Shown here: piece after piece, positions 22,588 through 31,242 of the stretch
Layout: each line of letters starts with the position of its first letter
How positions within the stretch are numbered: the stretch's first letter is position 1
Source of the DNA: Funneliformis mosseae
Lineage: Eukaryota > Glomeromycota > Glomeromycetes > Glomerales > Glomeraceae
NCBI GenBank assembly: GCA_910592005.1
Contig: CAJVPP010000491.1
Span: 1 to 31,242 of the forward strand
DNA length: 31,242 nt
Direction of reading: 5' to 3'
The notes under the pieces: model-generated
The model's database searches: none
The model's input: only the letters and a program-made list of their open reading frames with translations
What the model was told of the DNA's origin: nothing
Translations under genes and position numbers: made by a program

Positions 22588-22757
22588 TGTCCGATATGCG
22601 CATTTCGGATATCCCAAATCGGAATGTTATATATTTGTACCAAATGATCACTTGGAATATCCAATTGAACACTGCGGATAATATCCCAAATGAATACTTT
22701 GGATATACTCACTTAAGATACCCCAGATGACCACTTCGGATATCCAAAATGATCACT
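22588..22757 (+). repeat. Degenerate tandem array, about 22-bp unit
   Basis: About eight diverged copies of a unit close to GGATATCCCAAATGATCACTTC lie head to tail. The best copies are near 22605, 22640, 22680 and 22730. The unit contains the palindrome GGATATCC and TGATCA. An inverted set of related words follows at 23434-23610. Confidence 0.7.
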
Positions 22758-22932
22758 TTAACTCAAGTTTATTAAATTGCAACTTTTAAATTTCTCGTTT
22801 AATTTATTTGAAAAATACGTGTAAAAATAAAAGGTTTTAAAACACTTATAATTATAAATTTTATCTATATTTAAATTGTAAAAAAAATAAAATATATATG
22901 TATGTAAAAAAAAAAAAAAAAAACTTTGCGGC

Positions 22933-23426
22933 CAATTGGGAATACAGCTCACCCTATCTATAACGAATCTTGTGTACCTGAAGTCACGCTTCGCTATAGA
23001 AAGGGAATTCTCTAACTGTACATAACGAATGAAGATAAGATTTTCTTTATATCAAAAAATCATAATAATCATTTTTTATTTATTTAAAAAACAAATCCAT
23101 ATATTAATAAAAAAGTAACAAAAATTAAATTTCAATGTTTTTTATTCTTTATAAGTGCGAATACGTAATCATACATAATAATCAAAATAATAAATCATGA
23201 TTTTATTTTCCTTAGGCAAATTCAATATAATTACGCGTGATCAAATTCGTCAATTAACAGTGCATTGTAAACTTTAAAAAGTAAAAATATTCGCTATATT
23301 AAGGGTCATTAATTATGCTTGTTCCAATATTTAAATTCTACATTAATATTTACTTTAAAAGTCGGTATATTCGTTATTCGCTATAAAATAATTCGCTATA
23401 GAAAAGGTGAACTGGTATCCCTATTG
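22933..23426. mobile_element. MITE-like element, about 490 bp
   Basis: The left end reads CAATTGGGAATACAGCTCACC; the right end, read inwards, is CAATAGGGATACCAGTTCACC. Both continue into TATCTATAACGAAT or TTTCTATAGCGAAT, so the ends form an imperfect inverted repeat of about 35 bases. Subterminal words TTCGCTATAGAAAGG and TTCGCTATAGAAAAGG repeat the motif. There is no coding capacity. No clear target duplication is visible next to the ends, so the exact boundary and superfamily are unresolved. The A run at 22907-22923 is next to the left end. Confidence 0.65.
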
Positions 23427-23433
23427 CGCGCGT

Positions 23434-23610
23434 TCCGATTTGGGATATTCGAAATGCACAATAACATAATGAAGTGACTTTGGAAGATGGATAAAATCTG
23501 CTTATGAATAATATTCCAATTAATAGTATTCCATATATGAGCATTTTGTGACATTTTCATAATTATCTACAGCGACAAAATGAACAAATATTCCAAATAT
23601 GTTTACAGTC
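23434..23610 (-). repeat. Inverted counterpart of the 22-bp array
   Basis: TCCGATTTGGGATATTCGAAATG at its start is nearly the reverse complement of 22598-22626. Words such as ATATTCCAAATATG and GAGCATTTTGTGACATTTT follow. It is more eroded than the left array. With that array it makes a large imperfect inverted repeat around the MITE-like element. Confidence 0.5.
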
Positions 23611-24235
23611 ATTTATATATAAGTTTAAAGGATAATTAATTAAAACTTAATTAATTTATTTTTTAAAGTGAAAGTGATACTGGTCTTACTGATATATAAG
23701 ACGAATATTAGATTAACCTTGAATGTCATTTTGAGAAACGTAGTTGCTGATTTATAATATAATTCTAGACAAATCGCTGTAAATGTTTACAGCTTCAAGC
23801 TGATTTTTAAAAGTATCAAAGAGAGTAGCATTAATTGTATTATCATTAAATGATTGATGTGTTCTTAATTTGCATTAATAAACTTTCTACTTTTTTTCTT
23901 TTTAAAAAAAAATCTTTCACTAATAATTGATCAAGAGAAAATTGCTTCGAATGATAATAACAGTCAATTAAGTAATTCAATGATTACCAGAAAATGGTCC
24001 TTGATACTGTACCTACATTTATAAATTAAACGTTAATTGCGGGTAAAGATATAATTTTGGCCAGAATTAAAATTACTCCAAAATTTAAAATGCGTGCCCG
24101 TTTTAAGTTTTTAGATGCTGGAAATTTATTATTGCTTTTTTTTTTTTACATTTATTATTTTATTAAAAACAAATATTAAATATTAGAACAAGAAAAGTTC
24201 TATATAATTACAGTCAATGTTATTAATACATCTAT
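23611..24235. other. Intergenic, nothing seen
   Basis: AT-rich DNA with no open frame of useful size, no terminal repeats and no known motif. Confidence 0.45.
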
Positions 24236-24328
24236 TTATCGACCAAGTGTTTTAAGCAAAGCTTTCTTAATTTCAGGCAAGTTATACTCGTATAATCTAC
24301 ATGGAAAACATTTAATTTTCAAACAGAT
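24236..24328 (-). pseudogene. Possible C-terminal exon or gene fragment
   Basis: A 30-codon minus-strand frame ends YEYNLPEIKKALLKTLGR then TAA. Its amphipathic Lys/Leu composition looks protein-like, and AATAAA words lie downstream near 24150-24165, as in a 3' untranslated region. I recognise no family. A CATGTAG acceptor-like site lies just upstream of RLYEYN, so it may be a terminal exon. Chance is possible. Confidence 0.2.
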
Positions 24329-24561
24329 GCTTTAAATGGAAAGTTTTCATGTATTAGTAAAATAAAACAAAAATGTTAACTTTAATTGAGAAGTAATTAT
24401 CTTAAATTCTTATGTTGTTACCTTACATATGGAATTAATTAAAAAGAAATTTTTACACATAGATTTATTAATGAACGTAGTTTTAAGATTCTGAGTTCAA
24501 ATCTGAGTACAGCATTTTATACATATAATAATTATAAGTACATTTTGACTGAAAGACCGAT

Positions 24562-24717
24562 TTAACATTCCTTCTTGGTCGTAACTTCTATATCCAATGA
24601 CTGACAATTAAAAAATTTGGGTAATCTTACTGAGTCTATGGCTCCGGGAAGATACTTACAGTACATTTGATTGGGTTCATTAATGAGAAAAGCATTATAT
24701 GTTGATAAGTTGAAACG
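24562..24717 (-). pseudogene. Coding-like fragment, 51 codons, unknown
   Basis: The frame reads RFNLSTYNAFLINEPNQ and continues with MYCKYLPGAIDSVRLPKFF and a tail rich in Thr, Lys and Cys before TAA. Codon and residue use are far more protein-like than in the surroundings (Pro, Gly, Asp, Cys and Arg are all present). The family is not recognised. It is on the same strand as the fragment at 24236-24328, so the two may derive from one broken gene. Confidence 0.25.
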
Positions 24718-24899
24718 TCAAAAAGAATGTTAGATTTCTTATATTGAGAACATAATTGAATTCATTAAAAAACACCGTTTTTTTTATTGGCTAATTTAAA
24801 GCAGTAATGATGAGAATTTAACTTGGAAAAATTGTTAAAATTCAAACTTCATTAGTTAAAGATTGTTTCAACTTCAAAAAACAATAATCAGCCTAATTT

Positions 24900-25090
24900 C
24901 TAAAGCAGTGCGTACCCGAGTTATACGTACGGAGATGCGTGAAGGTCCATATATGGTATTAAAGTTCAGCCGATAGGGGTTTTAACAGGCCGAAATTTTT
25001 TTGCCATTACCGGATGTGGATAATTATATATTAGTCCTAATGGCCTAGGATAATTATGGATGGACGTAGGTCAATATTTTTATAATAATA
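24900..25090. other. GC-richer island in the spacer
   Basis: The segment is richer in G and C than its flanks, with CCGATAGGGG, CAGGCCGAAA and two related words GGATAATTATATATTAG and GGATAATTATGGATGG 36 bases apart. No coding frame or structural RNA could be recognised. It may be a piece of another repeat. Confidence 0.3.
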
Positions 25091-25115
25091 TCGTTATCCT
25101 TGAGTTCGCATATGG

Positions 25116-25280
25116 TTAAATTTGTCCCTCTGTTTTTCCATTTACTTTTTCCTTTAAATACAAAATAGTTGCATATCTTGTGAAAATCAATGTCGGCGGC
25201 ACATGCTGTGTAATCAACTTATAAATCTTTTTGTTCAAAAAATCATGATGATCCACTAACAATAAAGAACTTATTTGCAT
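25116..25280 (-). CDS. Small hypothetical ORF, 54 codons
   Basis: An ATG at 25280 opens a 54-residue frame beginning MQISSLLLVDHHDFLNKK, with a Pro-Pro pair in the middle, ending GKTEGQI then TAA. Residue use is balanced, unlike most chance frames here. There is no recognised domain, no convincing signal peptide and no homologue I can name. It may be a fragment of an older gene. Confidence 0.2.
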   Translation of the reverse strand: MQISSLLLVDHHDFLNKKIYKLITQHVPPTLIFTRYATILYLKEKVNGKTEGQI

Positions 25281-26456
25281 AATGTAACGCTACGCTAGAT
25301 TATCCATAATAAGATTAAGTTATACATGTCAAACTGTGCATAAAAGTTTAATATTGAATGATATTATTAACTGGTAAAATAACATTTATTTATTAAGTGA
25401 TTAAGTGATTGATGGGTAAAATAAATAAATTAAATAAGTTAGGTTTCTTATTTAAGGCTTAAGAAAAGGTAAAATTGTTTTCGATGAAACATTGTAACTA
25501 AACCACATTCCCTCTTTCAAATTATAAACATGTTTGTCGTATGATCAAAAAAAAAAGATCGTCTTGGCGAACATGTGGCGCAGTAAACTTGCTCTTTGAT
25601 ATTTCACATTTCCTCGTCCTAAAGTAATAAATAATATAAAGAACAGGAAATCTATTGTATTTCCAAAAATTTTGTAAACGTTTTTATTTTTTTTTTGCAA
25701 AGTAAAAAGTTCATTTACACTTTACTACACTTTTAACGTACGGAAAAAACGGGAGAATGGAACACCTCCTTTTAGAATCATTAATAGGAATTAATTGTTC
25801 GAGTACAGGATCCATTATATATCGCATCGCTATGTTATTTTTATATCATATTATAATCTCGTACGTTTTAGACCGATTATTCTACCGACACTACTCTTGG
25901 ACTTTAATAGACTAACAACTATGACTAATCCCATTTATATATTGATTTTTTCGCTTATCGTGTATACGAATAAAGAATCAAGAATCTTTAATGACTCTTT
26001 ATATTGTGAAAATTCATTGTTAACGTTATACATAACAAAGGTTATAACTTATGATTTTTGCTTCAATCTTTTTTTGTTTAAAAATCAGCACGTATTCTTT
26101 AAACTTTGTGCTGAAAAAAAAAAAAAACATGTTTGCCTTATATTTTTGAGTACTAAAAAAACAAAATTCATTATTATTATTGTGTACTTTCATCTATTCA
26201 TAGTTTAAATTTTTTGATGTCATTCAACAGATCTATTTCGTCAAAATAAAAATATGGACCTTTCAAAACTCAAGAGAAACTTTTAATATAAATTTGTTTG
26301 ATTAATAAAATTTTTAACAATTTAATAATCGTCTGAAATCTTTAAAAAAAAAAAAAAATTATTATTAAAATTTATTAAATGATTAAATTATTAAGGAATG
26401 ATCAAAATGATCATTACGATCATTACGCTACGCAAACCAATCATTTTACATTATTG
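25281..26456. other. Intergenic; no supported gene
   Basis: AT-rich DNA. A 137-codon plus-strand frame at 25795-26208 lacks an ATG at its start, is dominated by Ile, Phe, Tyr and Lys, and has no motif, so it was not called. The word TAACGCTACGC at 25285 recurs as TTACGCTACGC near 26423. Confidence 0.4.
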
Positions 26457-26600
26457 TTACACAGTAAACAGTTGCATGATGTTTAATAGTCTTTCCTTAT
26501 TTGGTATTATTGCTCCCCTTTTTGATGCGCCATTACGCAAAATGGGTTTGGCTGATTTTTTTTCTTTCTTTCCTGTAATTTCACTGTGGTCAAAAGTCAT
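26457..26600 (-). CDS. Small hypothetical ORF, 47 codons, divergent from the HMG-box gene
   Basis: An ATG at 26600 opens a basic 47-residue frame: MTFDHSEITGKKEKKSAK, then PILRNGASKRGAIIPNKER and a short tail to TAA. It is hydrophilic and Lys/Arg-rich, unlike chance AT-rich frames, and lies 234 bases upstream of the HMG-box start in divergent orientation. It might be a first exon, a small basic protein, or chance. Confidence 0.25.
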   Translation of the reverse strand: MTFDHSEITGKKEKKSAKPILRNGASKRGAIIPNKERLLNIMQLFTV

Positions 26601-26617
26601 TTTGTTGTTGTTTTGAC

Positions 26618-26647
26618 TTTTTTTTTTTTAAAAAAAAAAATTTTTTT
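26618..26647. repeat. T-run/A-run/T-run block upstream of the HMG-box gene
   Basis: Twelve T, eleven A and seven T in succession, about 190 bases before the HMG-box start. Such rigid A-tracts often exclude nucleosomes in promoters. Here that role is only an inference from position. Confidence 0.5.
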
Positions 26648-26794
26648 CATTTGGTTCCTTATAGGTATGAAAATATTTTTTAAAAAAACTATTCTTTATC
26701 TTTTTGGTCCCTTTTCGTTTGAATCTTATTTAATAAAAATTTTTATTTTATAATTTTTTTTTTTTAATCATTTTTAACAAAGTCGTCAAAAAAT

Positions 26795-26821
26795 AAAGTG
26801 TAAACTTACTTAAAGTGTAAA
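26795..26821 (+). promoter_or_regulatory. Direct repeat AAAGTGTAAA just before the HMG-box start
   Basis: AAAGTGTAAA occurs at 26795-26804 and again at 26812-26821, 17 bases apart start to start, ending 12 bases before the ATG. It could be a transcription-factor site pair or part of the 5' untranslated region. Confidence 0.35.
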
Positions 26822-26833
26822 TAAAGATAAAGA

Positions 26834-29765
26834 ATGATGTTGGATGAAAATGATGGTTCCGATATGGAGTTGGACTCCGATACGTCTCTCGACGCATATC
26901 ATATTTACAGTAATGTTTCTACTAAAAATCAGTGTTCAAAGACACAAACTTCTCAAAATTCGGACCGGGACAATGATAAGTCATCTGATAGAGAACAATT
27001 AAAAATTTCGCAATCATCACCTTCTCGACGTGGGGAAGCTTCTTATTACGGAAACGATCGCATTAAGCATTCCGGTAATAGGTCTCATTTTAATTCTTTC
27101 CAAGGTGCTTTTGTTGCTTTGCCTTATCATTTAATTAATTTACAAGGAATTTTATACTTTTAGGTTACCTTATGAATAACCCTCCAAAATCTTATAAATC
27201 TCCGAGTAAATCACTCACAACTGTTAACGTTAGTAACGGTCAAAGACCGATAGAGAGGCGCGAAAGAATTAAATTTGAATTGAAGAGCACTGGATATAAA
27301 AATAAATTGCAATCTACTAATTCTAACATGTCAATAAAAAATAATTCTGACGCGAGTAGAAATAAAAAGGATTACGTGAGGGAGACACAATTGTCTCCTC
27401 TTATGAATAAATCTTTATTGTCATCTGTAACATCGTATCCTTCATATAATGTGACCAAAAAAATCGATCCACCGACTTCATCAGCGTTAAAACATGGTAT
27501 GTTCAAAAATATTTTTACTTTGCCATTTTTTCAAATTTCATTACTAATTTTAATATTTTTCCTAAATAGTAAAAGATGATTCAGTGCGCAAGTATGATGA
27601 TAAAAGTGCAACTGAAAGTAATTTTAAGGATCGAGCCACGAGGAATCTCGTAACCGTAGGAAAAGGATCTGATCATTCATTTGAAAAAATCGGTAATAAA
27701 AGTCTTTCATTAGTTGAAAAAGGTTCCTCAACTATGATGAAAGGCAATGCAGGATTGATCGTGGAAAATTCAATGAGTATAGAAAAAGGTATTAATCAAA
27801 AAGTTAATGATTTTACCACTTCGAAGCTGGTCGTAAAAAATCCTTTAACTGCAATAAGAGGTAATGACCAATCGCAAAAACAAGAAGCTGACGAAAATTC
27901 TGTCATTTTAGAAAAATTTCCGAGTCAAGTGGAAAGCCAGACCGTTAATGACGACAAACCCAAAGCACAAGAGTCAAGTTCAAAAGTTGTGCAAAAGGAA
28001 CAAACTGAGAAGAAACGTCAAATTACGGAATTGCCAATCGCGAATGATAAAATTATCAAGAACGATGTAACTAGTAAAAACTCTGGAGATGATAAAAATA
28101 ATAAGATCAATGAGGTAATCGTATTGTCTGATCAAGATCACCATCCCAAAGATGATATCATTATCGAGATAAGTGGAGACAGCGCATCATCTGGAAACGA
28201 GATTGATGAAAGCGATAAATCTGAGACCAATAATTCTCTGGAGAAAGGTAAATCTAAATCTAAAGGCAAACAAATGGCTACGCCTGCAAATCAAACATCA
28301 TCTCCAAGCAAAACTGAAGTAGCCAGCAAAGTATTTGAAAATATTTGTCACTTGGACCATCTTGCTGATCTGATGACAAATTTGACAGACAAGATAAGTA
28401 AAAATTCTCAAATGGTTCAACCAATTAGTCAAGATACGCAACATTCTAGCCAGGAAACTCGGCCCATTAACCAGGATACGCAACTGGCTAAACATTTGGA
28501 TCAACCAAATGGGCAAGCAAATCAAGAAGAGTCAACACAATCTACTATTCAAGGATCCCAACCTGATGAAGAAATCACCCCTTCAGAGCTATCAAACGAG
28601 ATAATTGAAAAATATCGCGAAGTATGTGATTATTTCTTTTTTGATAAGATTTTTGATGCCACCTCCATGATTCATCATAATTATGAGCTATAAATGAACT
28701 AATTAAATTTGTTTTAAAAGTTGGATAATACTCTATCAGAATTCGATAAGATAGCAAAAAAAGCGGTTAGTGCGTATGGGGAATTAAATAAATTATTACC
28801 AGAGGGAACTATGGTTAAGATAGATCCTCCTTCCACCTATAAATGGGATATAATAGCTAGTATGCTTGGTATTGCTGATATTAATAAGATAAAGATCAAT
28901 CAAGTGGGATCGGATACGGAAGGTAAGCAAATCTGTACTTGATGAAATATTTTTATTTTATAAAATGTTAATGCTTTTTTCTACGATAGATCATAAGAAA
29001 AATTCTATGGAAGATGAACAAAAAGATGTAAAGAATGAATCCAATGTGGTGATGGAGATTTCATCTGAAGCAGAATTCGACGAAGAAGAATTAGATGTGC
29101 TATCGGATGATCCAGATGATAAGAACTTTAAGTGCAGGTCGACAATCTTGAGATATCCGAATCCAAAAAGGTGGCATAACACAAGAAGTAACAGACCGCC
29201 TAGTGCTAATCTTCGCCAACGTACACGAGTTGTTTCTGACTCTTTTAATATTCCGACTGCATCCATTACACATAACAGCCCTTCAAAGAAAAAACTGTCT
29301 CATCCTACCCCCAAAAGATCTTTAAGAGCAAGAAAAGCCGAAAATGAAGAAGAAGATACCCCAACTCCAACCCCGAATTCTGATAAAGTTTATGAAGATG
29401 GAAGACCAAGAAGGCCTGGTAATGGTTTTAGTTACTTTTGTGGCGATATATGTGCAAAAGTAAGGAATGAAAAATTGAATATCAGTGGTACAATAGCATA
29501 TGCTGCCGAAATATGGAAAAAAATGTCAGCTGAGGAGAAACAAGTAAGTGATTTGGATTAAATTATTATAAAAATTGATTTACATATTTTAACGCCTCTT
29601 TTTTATTTATAAATATAGCCTTGGTTAGATAGAGGTGCAAAGTCGAAAATTGAGTATCAAGAGCAAATAACTAAATGGAAGGAACAGCAAACACCTAATA
29701 ATACAAAAAAGAGGAAGGGTTCTTCAAAACATGGCTCGTCTTCTAAAAGACCTCGTAATGATTGA
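26834..29765 (+). CDS. HMG-box protein with SUMO-interaction-like motifs
   Basis: Six exons (26834-27104, 27164-27496, 27570-28621, 28721-28922, 28990-29543, 29619-29765) joined by 59-99-base GT-AG introns give one open frame of 852 residues. Residues 1-620 are mostly disordered: acidic start (MMLDENDGSDMELDSD), Ser/Asn/Lys-rich middle, then a Gln-rich stretch with repeats such as QPISQDTQ and RPINQDTQ. SUMO-interaction-like cores VIVLSD (384-389), IIIEIS (398-403), VVMEIS (639-644) and LDVLSDD lie beside acidic residues. The HMG box is about 757-825, starting GRPRRPGNGFSYF and containing EIWKKMSAEEKQPW, and it spans the last intron. The tail has KKRK (834-837) and KRPR (847-850), a bipartite nuclear signal. 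It probably binds DNA in the nucleus. Rhizophagus has many HMG-box genes; the exact subgroup is unclear. Splice sites are predicted by eye. Confidence 0.87.
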
Positions 29766-31242
29766 TTACGATTACACAGTAAGGTAATAGTATATTAGAA
29801 ATTGTTTAATTGAAACGTTTTGGCTAAGAAATGTATATAGTACTTTGTTGATTTAGTTGTTGTAAGCTATGAAATTTTGAATGATATTAAAGACCCTCAT
29901 TTCATCTTTATAAACAATAATTTCGAGATAATATTAATTTCGCCGCCGCCATAGAAATATGCTTGGTAATTATATTGTAATATTTCTATCAAAAAAAAAA
30001 GTTTTATTATTTTTAAGTTTTTTGTTGAATGGTCTTTAGGGATTATCGATAATGTTTTGCTAAGGAAATAACTAATATAAACGCCGTGATAAAAAAAGTA
30101 CGTTTAAATAGATCACGTGTTACCGACAATAAAAAAACTTTTCTAAGTAATCATTTTTTTCTCTTCACTCTAAAAAATTTACATAATTTATTTATATCGC
30201 CCTAAGCTTCTAAATATCCCACATTTACAATCTAAAATATAGAAATTTAAAAACAATTTCATTTATCAAAATAACAAAATATAGAAACAAAAAGTCGGCT
30301 TAATATTTAAAAACTTTCGAAAAAATACATGAAGTTACGAAAATATAAAGATACAATGTTTAGTGAACTTTATTTTAGTTAGCTCTGATAAAATTTTAAT
30401 TAGTAACTTTTTATATTAATAGTTAAAAAGTTTCTTAGTAAATCCATTTATTGATGTAATTTCCAGTACGATTTTATGATATATCCCAGATATAGCGAAA
30501 TATTGAAAAATTCAACTGCGAAAGTAAATCTAGTTAAATATCGATGTGAGGCGAACAATAAGTAAACGTGAGGAATATTTTCGTATCTCATGTTCGGTTA
30601 TGTTTTGAATAACAGGATAAAAATTTTAGAATATCAGACATGAAAAATTTTACTTGTGAAAAACAGGGTAACATAGGAATTTGGAAATAAATATTTTCTT
30701 CCTTTCTATTTGACAAACGTTCCTAACAATACCTCGCTCAGGTGTTTTTTAGATTATTAATAAGTTTACAACAACTTTAGGATAATGAAAACAAATTATT
30801 TGATTCATTTATGAAATCGATCAGATTATAAAATATCAATAAAATGAAAGTATTAATTAATCTCTTAATGAAATGAAAATTTTCAAAATATTCAACGCTT
30901 TTTATTACTTGAAAATCAAATTAATTAATATAAATGAATGCTGGATTTTGAAATCTAATTTAACGAAATAATTATTTTTGCAAATAAATAAAATTCAAAT
31001 ATTTGAAATTATATAATTATTCAAAAAATCATCAAATATCGAAAATCAAAAATTAATAATAACTGAACCTGAGAATTAAAAAAAAAAAAAAATAACTAGA
31101 TTAGGTCGTTGTGCGGCGACTTTGCACTTTATTAAGTTATAAATTAGGGGTGTACTAAATGATACAAAATTTTCATTTTAAGAATGTTAGTATATTTGTA
31201 TTCAAATCGGTTATTAATAAATGTCGTTCTTTAATTTTTTTT
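29766..31242. other. 3' flank of the HMG-box gene; intergenic
   Basis: AT-rich DNA with no open frame of useful size. Minor items are GCCGCCGCC at about 29,942, the 12-bp palindrome ATTATCGATAAT at 30042-30053, and GTCG...CGAC near 31,107. None supports a gene or RNA. Confidence 0.45.

Noticed and set aside
24480..24535. tRNA-like B-box (GAGTTCAAATCTGAG)
   Set aside because: A T-arm with one mismatch can be drawn, but no A-box, anticodon stem or acceptor stem could be found upstream, so neither a tRNA gene nor a SINE is supported.
25795..26208. 137-codon plus-strand open frame
   Set aside because: It starts at TTG, is dominated by Ile, Phe, Tyr and Lys as expected for AT-rich chance frames, and shows no motif or splice context.
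28298..29266. Minus-strand open frames under the HMG-box gene
   Set aside because: They are antisense to exons whose splicing gives one continuous protein; their Ser- or Leu-rich composition is the complement of the sense codons.
15835..29765. Ste6-like pheromone exporter plus HMG mating-type gene as a mating locus
   Set aside because: The transporter family is broad and its substrate unknown, the HMG-box subgroup is not established, the genes are 6.4 kb apart, and the mating-type-like locus described for Rhizophagus is a homeodomain pair.

Overview
The window looks like nuclear DNA of an arbuscular mycorrhizal fungus, most like Rhizophagus irregularis (Glomeromycotina). This rests on very high A+T, short GT-AG introns of about 60-110 bases with GTATGT/GTAAGT donors, and relic transposon proteins that resemble families I recall from that lineage. 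The species is an inference; no ribosomal or marker gene is present.

Layout. (1) Positions 1 to about 13,600 are a graveyard of decayed transposable elements. A plus-strand relic of a large transposase-like protein occupies about 960-4660. A minus-strand Helitron relic spans about 9177-13590. A Tc1/mariner-like element (10070-11678, TA duplication, plus-strand transposase relic) sits inside the Helitron, exactly at its HUH (His-hydrophobic-His) motif. Cytosine and CpG are almost gone here, and stop codons fall where Gln and Trp are expected, which points to heavy C-to-T decay. (2) About 13,600-15,800 is intergenic, of ordinary composition, with a degenerate three-unit repeat. (3) 15,835-20,470 (minus) is a complete seven-exon gene for a 1343-residue full-size ABCB (P-glycoprotein/MDR type) transporter. 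(4) 20,471-26,830 is a gene-poor spacer. It holds a 133-bp hAT-type MITE (short non-autonomous element) with a perfect 8-bp target duplication, a roughly 490-bp second MITE-like element, a 22-bp tandem array with an inverted counterpart, and several short coding-like fragments. (5) 26,834-29,765 (plus) is a six-exon gene for an 852-residue HMG-box protein with several SUMO-interaction-like motifs and a C-terminal nuclear localisation signal. (6) The last 1.5 kb is AT-rich intergenic DNA.

The two intact genes are probably unrelated in function: one exports or moves lipophilic substrates at a membrane, the other binds DNA in the nucleus. I found no rRNA, convincing tRNA, CRISPR array or prokaryote-style operon. 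The most distinctive biology is the nested, mutation-saturated transposon block with its sharp compositional edge, and the small non-autonomous elements between the two genes.
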